NCBI GenBank assembly: GCA_016180855.1
Contig: JACPAL010000008.1
Location: 1 to 51,323, forward strand
Source of the DNA: Deltaproteobacteria bacterium
GTDB lineage: Bacteria; UBA10199; JACPAL01
Reading direction: 5' to 3'
Length of the DNA stretch: 51,323 nucleotides
Part shown: piece by piece, positions 26,344 to 35,219 of the stretch
Layout: every line of letters begins with the position of its first letter
Position numbering within the stretch: the stretch's first letter is position 1
Program-made: the position numbers and the translations under genes
The notes under the pieces: generated by a model
The model's input: the letters and a program-made list of their open reading frames with translations, nothing else
Databases searched by the model: none
Told to the model about the DNA's origin: nothing

Positions 26344-26380
26344 CCCGCCAAATTTTTGAATAAATGACCGCCTTCATGTA

Positions 26381-26436
26381 TGATCAATCAACCATTGATC
26401 AAGTTATCAATTTTATCAAACTGATAAAATTATCAA
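26381..26436. promoter_or_regulatory. Two inverted repeats in divergent promoter region
   Basis: TGATCAA (26381-26387) pairs with TTGATCA (26395-26401) around seven bases. TTTTATCA (26411-26418) pairs with TGATAAAA (26422-26429) around three bases, flanked on both sides by TTATCAA. The region lies just upstream of the oxidoreductase start and about 110 bp upstream of the divergent secreted-protein gene. This is a good location for a repressor, such as those controlling stress oxidoreductases. The repressor is not visible nearby. Confidence 0.5.
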
Positions 26437-26545
26437 AATGAGAGCTTAATCGGCCATGTTGTAAAAAAATACCATTACTATTCAGATGGTTATTGAATCA
26501 ACGAGGGCCGGATTCTGGCGTACATTTTGCAGGAATTACGATGCG

Positions 26546-28255
26546 ATGAAAAGAGTTATTGGAATCTTCGTCTTGAGCCTCCTGCTTTTTAGCCATCTTT
26601 CTTTTGGGGCCAATACGGAAAAGATGAGAGGAGTACAACCGGGGCCAAAAATACCACGAGGCTCAACAGACCTTTCAAGGCAGGTCAAGGAGACCCGTAA
26701 AAAGGAGTCCCCCCGAAAAAGAACCTTTAAGGAACTTTTCCGAGATGCCCGTGACTGGTTTGTGGCGGAGGTCGATGATCTCTTGACCCCTGTGGCAACA
26801 GCAACCTGCGGGAATGGAGTCATAGAGCCTCCCACAGAAAATTGCGACGGCGAGGCCGATTGTCCCTCTCATTGTGTTCGACCAAGACCTCCCATGAACT
26901 GTGCCCCTCATCCAAATCGTCTCTTGTGTCCGACATCAGGCTCTCCATGGTCATTGATATCTGGATCGGAAGATCAAAATGAAGTCGGCATGAGTCTGGA
27001 GCTCGATGCCTCCGGAAATCTCTATACCGTAAGCCGTGAAGGGTATGGAGCCGCTACCCATGGTATTGTCACGAGACAAATGGACAGCTGTGGTACCCTT
27101 ATTTGGGAAAAAAGGATCATCTATATTCCACCCACCCCTATTTACACTGAGATCGAGCCAGTGACGACATCTTTGGACAGCATCGGTGTCGATGGATCGG
27201 GCAATAGTTTTGTCATCGGTATAAAGGAAGACCTCCCGGGGGGAGGGAGTGGTTGGAGTATCAACGGGGATGGCACGTGGGTTTTCGTGAGGGGATATAA
27301 TTTTACGGGCGATCTCATATGGGAAGAGAATATTGACCAGGTTGGAAATTCGGCGGCCATAGAAGTTGATTGCGCGGGGAATGTCTACGTCGCCGGGTGG
27401 TCTGTCCCTCCTGTTGGTTCAGATCCAAAAGAGGTCCCAAGGGTCTGGGTCCGAAAGTATAAATTAGATGGCACGGGGACACGGGTCTTGGCCTGGGAAT
27501 CGACTGACTACGACAGCAAGTTGGCCCATGACTATGTTTCATCGATGACCGTCGATGGAGCGGGGAATCTCTACGTGCTTGGATGGACCCATCTTCAGGA
27601 TCCTTCGGCGCTCCCGGGGAGTGGATTGCAATATCCCAACGCCCTCCTCCTGAAGTATTCGCCGGACGGGGCTCTTTTGCAACGAGCGGTCCGACCTTCG
27701 ATCATCGGCAAACTCCGCGGACACTCGATAGGGCCTGATGGAAACCTCTATGCCACTACAGCCTCTGAGGGAGCGATCGTGGAGAAAATCTCATCAACAG
27801 ACCTCTCTCATCTCGAGTGGATAACATTAGACGATATTTCACCCCCTTATTACCCTGAAGAGCCTATTCAGGTCCCGCAAAGATTCGCAGATAATGTGGC
27901 CTTTAGCAGTGAGGGAAACATGTACGTTACAGGCTGGAAGTATCTGGAAGGGACCTCATCAACCAGTAATAAAAATTATCCCTGGGTAAGCAAATTGAAT
28001 CCTCCGGGGACCGAACTGCTCTGGGAAAACCTCGTCCCAGGCGTTTGGGATGGGCGTGGAGACGCCCTCAATTACAATTTTGGGGTCACCTTCTTCGATC
28101 TGGCCGTTGATTCTTTTGGAAACAGCTATTCCATCGGGGGCATCATCAATCACGACCCCTCAGACCTGAGGTATCGTGCTGCCGATATTTTGATTCAGAA
28201 GGCAACGCCCTCTGGTAGTACAGATGGCTGGGGAGGGACATTTTCGGGCCCTTGA
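26546..28255 (+). CDS. Secreted SBBP-type beta-propeller protein with Cys-rich motif
   Basis: The product has a signal peptide (MKRVIGIFVLSLLLFSHLSFG, cleavage near FGA). An Arg/Lys-rich stretch and CGNGVIEPPTENCDGEADCP follow, resembling the cysteine-rich 'CGNGxxEpgEeCD' modules of myxobacterial surface proteins. Then come about seven repeats of the type D-x-x-GN-x-Y: DASGNLYTVS, DGSGNSFVIG, DCAGNVYVAGW, DGAGNLYVLGW, GPDGNLYAT, SEGNMYVTGW and DSFGNSYSIGG. These are blades of an SBBP beta-propeller. An extracellular or periplasmic role is likely, with the ligand unknown. I use ATG 26546 because the signal peptide starts there. An in-frame ATG at 26486 adds a non-signal extension. A terminator hairpin follows the stop. 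Confidence 0.8.
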   Translation: MKRVIGIFVLSLLLFSHLSFGANTEKMRGVQPGPKIPRGSTDLSRQVKETRKKESPRKRTFKELFRDARDWFVAEVDDLLTPVATATCGNGVIEPPTENCDGEADCPSHCVRPRPPMNCAPHPNRLLCPTSGSPWSLISGSEDQNEVGMSLELDASGNLYTVSREGYGAATHGIVTRQMDSCGTLIWEKRIIYIPPTPIYTEIEPVTTSLDSIGVDGSGNSFVIGIKEDLPGGGSGWSINGDGTWVFVRGYNFTGDLIWEENIDQVGNSAAIEVDCAGNVYVAGWSVPPVGSDPKEVPRVWVRKYKLDGTGTRVLAWESTDYDSKLAHDYVSSMTVDGAGNLYVLGWTHLQDPSALPGSGLQYPNALLLKYSPDGALLQRAVRPSIIGKLRGHSIGPDGNLYATTASEGAIVEKISSTDLSHLEWITLDDISPPYYPEEPIQVPQRFADNVAFSSEGNMYVTGWKYLEGTSSTSNKNYPWVSKLNPPGTELLWENLVPGVWDGRGDALNYNFGVTFFDLAVDSFGNSYSIGGIINHDPSDLRYRAADILIQKATPSGSTDGWGGTFSGP

Positions 28256-28284
28256 GCTACTCCCCTTTGCTGGTAAAATGAACC

Positions 28285-28312
28285 TCCCCCCGGCAAGACC
28301 GCGGGGTTTCTT
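28285..28312 (+). terminator. Rho-independent-like terminator after propeller gene
   Basis: The arms CCCC...GG and CC...GGGG with loop CAAGA (28285-28306) form a GC-rich stem followed by TTTCTT (28307-28312). It lies 30 bp after the stop of the secreted propeller gene. The stem is imperfect by one or two bases. The placement is right for transcription end. Confidence 0.55.
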
Positions 28313-28323
28313 GGCGGAGGCGG

Positions 28324-28358
28324 ATAAATTCGTCACCGAATTTATGAATCGAAGGACT
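28324..28358. repeat. Hairpin dispersed repeat, copy 2
   Basis: These 35 bases are identical to 9022-9056 and in the same orientation. The core hairpin ATAAATTCG-TCAC-CGAATTTAT is followed by GAATCGAAGGACT. In this copy the left outer AGTCCT arm is absent. The sequence flanking the repeat differs between copies, so the repeat unit is short and was dispersed or conserved independently of neighbours. Confidence 0.75.
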
Positions 28359-28455
28359 TAGTCTGTACCCTCACAGAGTACGAAAAATGTCCTCAAAGAG
28401 CACTTTTCCGCACCACCTATAACCTTCAGTCGAGAGTAAAAGCAGAAGGATTCAC

Positions 28456-28559
28456 TATAGTGTTTCAACTTTTTATTCGTACGGTAGTGCGGATAAAAAG
28501 TTAGAAATACTTATGGTTGGTCATTTTAAATTGTACTAATTGAAAGTTAATAAACCATA
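28456..28559. repeat. 104-bp inverted repeat, right copy
   Basis: This is the reverse-complement partner of 20258-20361, matching at about 101 of 104 positions. The internal hairpin lies at 28459-28511. The copy ends 53 bp before the cytochrome start. The flanks outside the repeat do not match between the copies, so the 104 bp is the repeat unit. See the left-copy entry for the stem. Confidence 0.9.
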
Positions 28560-28612
28560 GAAATATCAACCGACGGAATTCTGGACGAGTTAGAGCAGTA
28601 AGGAGAAATGAT

Positions 28613-30379
28613 ATGACCCCTATGAAACCAATTCTTGCTTTAGTGGGAGCCGCGGCGGGCGCAGCAGGTTTGCTTGGCTGCTCCTCCAGTTCACAATCGA
28701 CTAATCGAGGCCAGGAAGCCCCCCCGATAACCACCAATGGTGATATTCCCTACTCCAAGGAGTTTCCATCCTATCAACAATGTGTCGATTACGTAAACAA
28801 AAACTCACAGAAGGTTGGAACGGGCGATCCTTTCATCGGTTCCTGCATTTTTGAGCACGGAGTTCCCAATCCACTCCGTGTCGCAGGCGCCGCCTACGAC
28901 TTTACCAAATATACAAATCTGATGATGTACATCACGCTGACCGACAAAGAAAAACAGCAAGTCCTGGCGGCCGGTGCAGGCATCAAAGAGGATAAAGAGG
29001 CCGGGGAGGTGATGTATAAACAGTTGGTCCAAGTCCTCTGGAATTACACCGGACTGGCAAGAAAGCCGGACGGACTCGGTCGAACCAACTGGGAAGGTCA
29101 GGGAGTTGTTTGGGCCGACAAAGTGAGAACCCCGGTCTCCTGCGGGTGGTGTCATACCGGAAAGGTTCCGACCAAGACAGGATTTGAATATCGTCCGGGC
29201 GTCCCCAATAAAGAGATTCAAGTTGCTAAATTCCCGCTCCGAATGAAAAAGGTGCTCGATGCGCTTGAATGGAATTGGTGGAAGGCACGTTGGAAGAACC
29301 ATGACGACCTGCTTCCCAAACCGCTGGCCCTTGTTGCTCGAGAGGCGCTTCGCGAAGGAGATCCCGGATTCAATATAGGGCGTCGCTTTGAGCTTTGGCT
29401 GGGAGGCATGCTTTATGATGAAGACTCCCTTGGCTATACAATCGCGCGGGTGCCTGTCTGGATTCACGGAGGCATTTTTGTCAGCCTGCGGGATCCGGTC
29501 GATTTTGAACCAAGCAAGCTTCGACAAATGGCATTTTCCCTCAAACTCTTATTTGGTGCCAGCTTACCGGAACTTAGCATGGGGAACGGAAATGTTCCAA
29601 TCGGACCCGGCTACTGGAGAGACAATCACCTTCAGCAAACACTCTTCCGACTCGGGTTTCTGGACAACACATATACCGGAATCTCAAAGGCGGGGCTTCC
29701 GGTTGAAAACGGAACACCGGCCCAAATGACAGCTCGTTGGAAAGATCTCTATGCGTTTATTCAAAGCTTGAGACCTTCTCCTTTTCCATTCCCTATTGAC
29801 GAAACTTTGGCACGTGCCGGTTTTGAAGTCTTTCAGGAGAATTGCAAGAGTTGCCACAATATTGATGTGGGTCCCTCCGGCATTGTCTCTCAATTCAGAG
29901 AAACCCGTACGCACCCCAGTACCGTTATCGGCAGTGAACCATTCGATCGCAATTATTTTGATAATGCGTTACACCCAGACTATCTGGATAGGCTCAACCG
30001 CTCTCAATTCATTACGCAAAAGGAAAGGCATCCCGTTTACACAAGGCCGAAAGGGTTGGTGGCACAGAGCCTAGCCGGTGTCTGGGAGAGTTACCCCTAC
30101 GGCTATTCCGACTGCTGGCCTGACCTCCTTTCCTCTATCTCAGGGAGTGAGCGTCCGCTTGTCTGGAAGATGTCTCCGGATGCCTATAATCCGGAGCGTG
30201 GCGGCATGGTTTATTCCGATTTAAGTAACACACAAGAGAAACCGGGCTCACTCGGCACGTCTGTTGTCGACCGGCGAGTCGAAGGGTTCAAATGCACGGG
30301 ACACGATTTTGACCAGCTTCTCACACCCGAAGAGATAAGGAGTGTGGTTGCATTCTTGAAGACAGTTCGTAGCGAATAA
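28613..30379 (+). CDS. Di-heme c-type cytochrome lipoprotein, RoxA-like
   Basis: The 588-residue product has an N-terminal lipoprotein signal (AAGAAGLLGC, lipidated C23) with a Ser-rich linker. It carries two covalent heme c sites: C177-GW-C180-H181 and C411-KS-C414-H415. The spacing, the conserved GLVAQSLAGVWESYPYG region and PAQMTARWKDLYAFIQSL resemble the RoxA/di-heme peroxidase-type secreted cytochromes that oxidise polymers or peroxides. It lacks the usual YLHDG motif. The substrate is not known. The ribosome site AAGGAG is about 7 bases before ATG 28613. It likely sits in the outer membrane or periplasm and would need c-type cytochrome maturation genes elsewhere. The stop is followed by convergent minus-strand genes with a 10-bp gap. 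Confidence 0.88.
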   Translation: MTPMKPILALVGAAAGAAGLLGCSSSSQSTNRGQEAPPITTNGDIPYSKEFPSYQQCVDYVNKNSQKVGTGDPFIGSCIFEHGVPNPLRVAGAAYDFTKYTNLMMYITLTDKEKQQVLAAGAGIKEDKEAGEVMYKQLVQVLWNYTGLARKPDGLGRTNWEGQGVVWADKVRTPVSCGWCHTGKVPTKTGFEYRPGVPNKEIQVAKFPLRMKKVLDALEWNWWKARWKNHDDLLPKPLALVAREALREGDPGFNIGRRFELWLGGMLYDEDSLGYTIARVPVWIHGGIFVSLRDPVDFEPSKLRQMAFSLKLLFGASLPELSMGNGNVPIGPGYWRDNHLQQTLFRLGFLDNTYTGISKAGLPVENGTPAQMTARWKDLYAFIQSLRPSPFPFPIDETLARAGFEVFQENCKSCHNIDVGPSGIVSQFRETRTHPSTVIGSEPFDRNYFDNALHPDYLDRLNRSQFITQKERHPVYTRPKGLVAQSLAGVWESYPYGYSDCWPDLLSSISGSERPLVWKMSPDAYNPERGGMVYSDLSNTQEKPGSLGTSVVDRRVEGFKCTGHDFDQLLTPEEIRSVVAFLKTVRSE

Positions 30380-30389
30380 CAATACTATA

Positions 30390-31127
30390 TCATGGAAACC
30401 TATTGGCCTTCCTCTTCATCGCCTCCTGACGGATCGCTCGGATCACGGCCGGCATCACCCTCTTGACACCCCAACGAATGAGGAATTTCGGGACGTGGGC
30501 GTCCGGGTCCGTCCGAACCGAATAGACAAATCGAGTCCGGCGAGGATCCCCCTCAAAAGGGGCAAGAACCATCTCCGCCTCCAAGGACTTGATATTCCCA
30601 GCCGCCTTCGTCATCGTGGCACGGTAAAGACCGGTCAAACTTTTTGTCTCATCATCCTGAACACGAATAATCATCCAGCGATTTTTTACCGGCCACGGGA
30701 CATCATAAAACTGGAAGGCATCATGGCCCCATTCCCCTCCAACGAGCCTTTGAGACCTCATCGAAAAAGACTGCCGTCCAAGAATTTCGTAAAAATGGCC
30801 AACCTTCTTACTCTCCCCGACCTGGTTCGTTATCTTTGGAGTAACGAGGCGACTATCCAGCAAGGTTGGAATCTCATAGCTTAGCCACCGGTCGGAATCG
30901 ATGAATATCTGCCAAACAAGCGATGGCGGGGCCTCAATGGCAGCGATCATCTTCGCCCAGACCAGAGCTCCCTCATACCCACCCTCGGAAACAACCTCTC
31001 CACGACGCAACCTCTCATCGACTGACAGCGGCTGTGAGGAGCCAGCTGTAACAGACGTTGCCCCTATCAGAAGAATACCTGCGAGAAATACTTTCCTTTT
31101 GAAAATGAAGGGGATCACACAGCTCAA
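30390..31127 (-). CDS. Exported START/SRPBCC domain protein
   Basis: The 245-residue product has a signal peptide ([21 protein letters not shown]). The roughly 200-residue domain resembles START/SRPBCC lipid- or hydrophobic-ligand-binding folds: [67 protein letters not shown]. It is coupled to the upstream lytic transglycosylase gene: TTG 31127 overlaps its stop by 4 bases. An alternative start is GTG 31118. Being the last gene of the division-gene run, it may act in the envelope, but ligand and function are unknown. Confidence 0.8.
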   Translation of the reverse strand: MSCVIPFIFKRKVFLAGILLIGATSVTAGSSQPLSVDERLRRGEVVSEGGYEGALVWAKMIAAIEAPPSLVWQIFIDSDRWLSYEIPTLLDSRLVTPKITNQVGESKKVGHFYEILGRQSFSMRSQRLVGGEWGHDAFQFYDVPWPVKNRWMIIRVQDDETKSLTGLYRATMTKAAGNIKSLEAEMVLAPFEGDPRRTRFVYSVRTDPDAHVPKFLIRWGVKRVMPAVIRAIRQEAMKRKANRFP

Positions 31128-32671
31128 GCTTCTTCAGGTAACGATCCGAACGACCGAATCTTTAGCTTACTGCCAACCTTGATTGTCCTATGACGTACCA
31201 ACGCATTCCATTTCTTGAGCTGCCTGACCGAGACATTAAATCTCTTTGCAATCTCCCATAGAGTATCACCGGTCTGTACTTCGTAGAGAATAAACGCCCC
31301 ACTGGAGGCTCCACCAGTTGACTCCTCAAGGTGGGCCGAGGTTGGTGCTGAGGCCTTTGTGACAAGACGAAGCGTCTTCCCCTGTTGCAGATTGTCCCAG
31401 TTGACATGCGGGTTCATCGCTCGCAGTCTGGAAGGACTGACACCAAGTCGCCGACCAATCTTGAGGATTCCATCGCCACGCCGGACACGATATCTCAAGG
31501 TCCCACCGCTATCCGCATATCTCAACTCACGTCCTGAGGGGCCATGGAGTCGCAACCTCTCCCCTTCCGGTGCGTCATAGGGGATCAAAACTCTTTGCCC
31601 GGGTGACAAGATGGTTGATGTCGTGGTCTGATTGACCGCCGCTAACAACTGGATCGGAACTCCATACCGATTGGCCAATAACTTGAGCGATCCCCCCTGC
31701 TTCACCTCATAAACCTCACGGGCGATCTTCTCATCGGGAGTCAGAAGCCCACAACGGGTTTCAAACGCCTCAATACCGGACATCGGTATTTTCAGGCGAT
31801 ACTGACTCTCATTCGGTGGGGTCACCCAGTTCCTTATCTCGGGATTCAATTCCTTGAGTTCTTGATAGGTACTGTTGGCACATTGGGCAGCAATCCGAAG
31901 ATCGATCGGCGCACTGAGAGAGACAAACTGATATGGAATCGGCTTCTGGTAAGCAATCCGCCCAAATCCATAAGCCGATGGATCCCTGCTGATGAGTGCC
32001 GCGGCAATGATCTTGGGAACGTAGTTTCTGGTTTCGCGTCTTAGGTAGGTACGTCCATGCTGCGTCATCTCCCAAAAATCGACCGTGTGGTATTTTCGAA
32101 TCGCACGACGGATCTTCCCCTCACCGGCATTGTAAGAAGCCAATGCCAAATACCAGTCTCCCAAACTTTCATGGAGATCCCTGAGATGACGTGCAGCAGC
32201 ATCAGTGGAACGCTCGGGATCTCTCCGTTCATCAATCCAGGAGCTTACCTGAAGGCCGTAGCGTAAGCCGGTCCGGTACATGAACTGCCATTTGCCAGTC
32301 GCCTTGGCACGGGAATAGGCATTCGGATTAAACCCGCTTTCAACAAGGGCCTGATAAGCCAGATCTTCGGGCAGTCCATACTGTCGGAAGATCTTCTGAA
32401 TCATCGGGAGATACCTGCCGGATCTCTGAAGATAGAGCTCAAATTTCTCGCGCCCCGGCCCTTGAAAATATTCAATCTGTTCCTGAACCTGATCGTTCAT
32501 GACAAGCTTGAGCGGGGGAAGTTTGGAATGAACCCTCTCCTCACGATCAATCTCATCAACGGAAGGGAGATGGCGTGCAACCTGTTTTGGAGCCGTAGCG
32601 CAGCCGAAAGAAAAAACCAGCCATAAAATGACAGCCAGTTTGAAACAGCCCTCACCCCAAGAGGTTGTCAT
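31124..32671 (-). CDS. LysM-containing lytic murein transglycosylase lipoprotein
   Basis: The 515-residue product is a lipoprotein (VFSFGC, cysteine about 24) with an SLT/MltD-like catalytic domain: [23 protein letters not shown] contains the catalytic Glu, and [18 protein letters not shown] the second motif. Three C-terminal LysM modules follow, starting near [30 protein letters not shown] and [15 protein letters not shown]. It cleaves peptidoglycan glycan strands at the cell envelope. I choose ATG 32671 because it begins the signal peptide. An in-frame extension to 33037 overlaps ftsZ and has no family features. It follows ftsZ after 79 bp, and its stop is coupled to the START protein. Confidence 0.9.
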   Translation of the reverse strand: MTTSWGEGCFKLAVILWLVFSFGCATAPKQVARHLPSVDEIDREERVHSKLPPLKLVMNDQVQEQIEYFQGPGREKFELYLQRSGRYLPMIQKIFRQYGLPEDLAYQALVESGFNPNAYSRAKATGKWQFMYRTGLRYGLQVSSWIDERRDPERSTDAAARHLRDLHESLGDWYLALASYNAGEGKIRRAIRKYHTVDFWEMTQHGRTYLRRETRNYVPKIIAAALISRDPSAYGFGRIAYQKPIPYQFVSLSAPIDLRIAAQCANSTYQELKELNPEIRNWVTPPNESQYRLKIPMSGIEAFETRCGLLTPDEKIAREVYEVKQGGSLKLLANRYGVPIQLLAAVNQTTTSTILSPGQRVLIPYDAPEGERLRLHGPSGRELRYADSGGTLRYRVRRGDGILKIGRRLGVSPSRLRAMNPHVNWDNLQQGKTLRLVTKASAPTSAHLEESTGGASSGAFILYEVQTGDTLWEIAKRFNVSVRQLKKWNALVRHRTIKVGSKLKIRSFGSLPEEA

Positions 32672-32684
32672 TAAAACCTTGCCC

Positions 32685-32729
32685 TTCTCCCGCCCTTCGG
32701 CATGGCTCAGGGCAGGCCAAGGGGAGAGG
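32685..32729. repeat. Inverted repeat of the CTTCG-GCTCAGG type
   Basis: GCCCT (32692-32696) pairs with AGGGC (32709-32713) around TTCGGCATGGCTC's interior, and outer CTTCTCC/GGGGAGAGG arms extend it. The CCCTTCGG...GCTCAGGG layout resembles a short intergenic hairpin repeat common in environmental genomes, as far as I recall. It lies between ftsZ and the lytic transglycosylase, so it could modulate RNA stability there. Confidence 0.5.
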
Positions 32730-32750
32730 ACTCCTTCAAATACAGGAGAT

Positions 32751-33974
32751 TCAGTCAGCATGTTTTCTAAGGAACGTCGGTATGTCATATTCATCTCCAT
32801 CCGGGTCTGGTACAAACACCTCCGGACCCAAATCCTGAAGCATTTTTTTGAGATCGGTCTTGATCGGGACTTTAGCACGGTTTCTATGAAGCTGTGAACC
32901 CTCTTCTGAGGCTGCTTTTGTTGATGGGGAAACCAAGGACTCTGCCATAGCGGGACGCGGCATCCAATCGTTTCTCTTTTGATAGGCCGTAAAGGACGAT
33001 CCAACGACAGGCCCGTTCTTTTCAAATCCGGTGGCAATCACGGTCACCCGAATCGATTCTTTCATCGACTCCTCAATGACAGCCCCGAAAATGATGTTGG
33101 CCTCCGGGTGAGCCTCCTCCTGAATCAGCTTGGCCGCTTCATTCACCTCATGCAACGTCAGGGTTTTTCCACCGGTCACATTAAGGAGAATTCCAGTTGC
33201 CCCGGTCATCGACAGATTTTCAAGCAACGGCGATGAGATCGCCCGGGTTGCTGCATCGATGGCACGATGTTCACCCGAGGCGACACCGCTTCCCATCAGG
33301 GCGATCCCTTTTTCAGCCATGACGGTACGAACATCCGCAAAGTCGAGGTTGATCAATCCTTTGACGAGGATCAAATCGGAGATCCCCTGAACGGCATGCA
33401 GGAGGACCTCATCCGCCTTGTGGAACGCCTCAAGCATCGGCATCTCTTTCCCGGCCACCACGAGGAGACGCTCATTCGGAATAGTGATCAACGTATCGAC
33501 AATTTCACGCAATTCATCGAGCCCCTGCTCGGCATAGCGGAGTCTCCTTTTCCCTTCAAAAGAAAACGGCTTGGTGACAACGGCAATCGTCAGTGCCCCC
33601 AGATCCTTGGCGATCCTGGCAATAACGGGGATCGCCCCTGTCCCCGTCCCACCCCCCATGCCAGCGGTCAAAAAGACGAGGTCGCACCCCTGAAGCATCT
33701 CGGTGATCTCCTCTTCACTCTCAATCGCGGCACGACGACCAACCTCCGGATTGGCCCCCGCCCCCAAACCTTTCGTCAAATCCCGGCCAAGTTGAATTTT
33801 TGTCTTTGCAAGGCTCGCTCGAAGCGCCTGAACATCGGTGTTCGCCGCAACAAACTCAACACGATCCAATTTCCCCTCAATCATTGTGTTGATGGCGTTG
33901 CCCCCACCCCCTCCAATACCCAAAACTTTGATTGAGGCTCCTCCCGGCGATTTTTTTTCTATCAGTTCAGACAT
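32751..33974 (-). CDS. ftsZ: Cell division protein FtsZ
   Basis: FtsZ is the tubulin-like GTPase forming the cytokinetic ring. The 407-residue product shows [15 protein letters not shown] at the N-terminus, [11 protein letters not shown], the tubulin signature [15 protein letters not shown] near residue 105, and the T7 loop [11 protein letters not shown]. After a variable linker, a C-terminal peptide [14 protein letters not shown] would contact FtsA and other partners. ATG 33974 begins [12 protein letters not shown]. It lies 15 bp after ftsA, completing the ftsQAZ order. Confidence 0.99.
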   Translation of the reverse strand: MSELIEKKSPGGASIKVLGIGGGGGNAINTMIEGKLDRVEFVAANTDVQALRASLAKTKIQLGRDLTKGLGAGANPEVGRRAAIESEEEITEMLQGCDLVFLTAGMGGGTGTGAIPVIARIAKDLGALTIAVVTKPFSFEGKRRLRYAEQGLDELREIVDTLITIPNERLLVVAGKEMPMLEAFHKADEVLLHAVQGISDLILVKGLINLDFADVRTVMAEKGIALMGSGVASGEHRAIDAATRAISSPLLENLSMTGATGILLNVTGGKTLTLHEVNEAAKLIQEEAHPEANIIFGAVIEESMKESIRVTVIATGFEKNGPVVGSSFTAYQKRNDWMPRPAMAESLVSPSTKAASEEGSQLHRNRAKVPIKTDLKKMLQDLGPEVFVPDPDGDEYDIPTFLRKHAD

Positions 33975-33989
33975 CTCCCCCCCACTTCA

Positions 33990-35216
33990 TCAAAAAATCT
34001 CTTCCAACCACTCGCGCATCCGTTCCTTCACTCGTGAATAGACGTTCCCTTCGCGCGAGCAGAATAGCTTAGATCCCTGATTTTGGCTACCAAAACGTAC
34101 AAGACCGACACCGGTTGCATACAAAGGACTCTTGACGACCTCCACCAATCCGCCAATCCCATGAGGGACACCGATCCGAACCGGAAGATTAAACACCTGT
34201 TCGGCAATCTCGATCATTCCAGGCAAAAGCGTACTCCCACCGGTCAGCACAACCCCCGACGGAACAAGATCCTCGTAGCCCGATTTGACAATCTCCTGCC
34301 GAATAAGTGTCAGAAGTTCTTCGATCCTGGGCTCGACAATTTCTGAAAGGATCTGTCGAGAGAGAATCCGGTCCGCCCCTCCACCGATGGAAGGGACTTC
34401 AATCGTCTCATCTTTCTGAACAAGCGAGGTCAGCGCACAACCGTAACGCAGCTTGATCTTCTCCGCCTCGAGAAAAGGAGTCCTCAATCCGACAGCAATA
34501 TCGTTCGTGACATGATTACCCCCGATGGAAAGAACCGTCGTATGAACAAGGCTTCCTCCGGAGAAGACTGCCAGATCGGTTGTCCCACCGCCAATATCGA
34601 GCAAAACAACGCCCAACTCCTTCTCCTCGGGTGTAAGCGTTGCTTCGGCGGAGGCCAGTTGTTCCAGAATGATATCCTGTACATTCAAGCCCGCCCGGTT
34701 ACAGCATTTGACGATGTTCTGGGCCGAGGTCACCGCCGCCGTCACGATATGAACCTTGGCCTCCAGCCGAACACCGGCCATTCCGACCGGATCCCGGATA
34801 CCGTCCTGCTCATCGACAACAAACTCCTGCGGAATGACATGAATCACCTCCCGGTCCAGCGGGATCGCGACCGCCTGGGCAGCATCAAAGACACGATCCA
34901 GATCGGAGGAGCGAACCTCCCCCTCTTTGAGGGCAACAATTCCGTGGCTGTTGATCCCCCGAATATGACCACCGGCGATCCCTGTGAAGACCGATGAGAT
35001 CTTCCTTCGGCTCATCCCCTCGGCCTCTTCAACCGATTTTCGGATCGAATCAACAGTGCTTTCTATGTTGATCACAACCCCCTTTCGAAGCCCCTTGGAA
35101 AGGGAGGATCCGAGTCCGATAATATCCACCCCGTCATCGGTAATCTCCGCAACGACCGTCGAGATCTTTGTGGTCCCGATATCGAGACCGACAATGATGT
35201 TGTCTTCTTTTGCCAT
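33990..35216 (-). CDS. ftsA: Cell division protein FtsA
   Basis: FtsA is the actin-like membrane tether of the Z ring. The 408-residue product starts IIVGLDIGTTKISTVVAE (phosphate-1), continues with VVLLDIGGGTTDLAVF (phosphate-2) and VVLTGGSTLLPGMIEIA (adenosine region). The last residues VKERMREWLEEIF form an amphipathic helix that would bind the membrane. A GGTGAG ribosome site precedes ATG 35216. The gene is 3 bp after ftsQ and 15 bp before ftsZ. Confidence 0.98.
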   Translation of the reverse strand: MAKEDNIIVGLDIGTTKISTVVAEITDDGVDIIGLGSSLSKGLRKGVVINIESTVDSIRKSVEEAEGMSRRKISSVFTGIAGGHIRGINSHGIVALKEGEVRSSDLDRVFDAAQAVAIPLDREVIHVIPQEFVVDEQDGIRDPVGMAGVRLEAKVHIVTAAVTSAQNIVKCCNRAGLNVQDIILEQLASAEATLTPEEKELGVVLLDIGGGTTDLAVFSGGSLVHTTVLSIGGNHVTNDIAVGLRTPFLEAEKIKLRYGCALTSLVQKDETIEVPSIGGGADRILSRQILSEIVEPRIEELLTLIRQEIVKSGYEDLVPSGVVLTGGSTLLPGMIEIAEQVFNLPVRIGVPHGIGGLVEVVKSPLYATGVGLVRFGSQNQGSKLFCSREGNVYSRVKERMREWLEEIF

Positions 35217-35219
35217 AGC

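Larger units (their letters stand above)
28256..28612. other. Spacer holding terminator, 35-bp repeat and 104-bp repeat
   Basis: This 357-bp spacer contains, in order, an intrinsic terminator (28285-28312), the second copy of the 35-bp hairpin repeat (28324-28358), about 97 bp in which I see no gene or clear site, the right copy of the 104-bp repeat (28456-28559), and a short leader with a ribosome site AAGGAG for the cytochrome gene. Confidence 0.7.

Noticed and set aside
32672-33037. N-terminal extension of the lytic transglycosylase frame into ftsZ
   Set aside because: The lipoprotein signal begins at ATG 32671. The extension overlaps ftsZ and has no homology-like features.
33267-33935. 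222-codon frame antisense to ftsZ
   Set aside because: It is a shadow of ftsZ, with no recognisable domain, low-complexity Pro/Arg content and no ribosome site.
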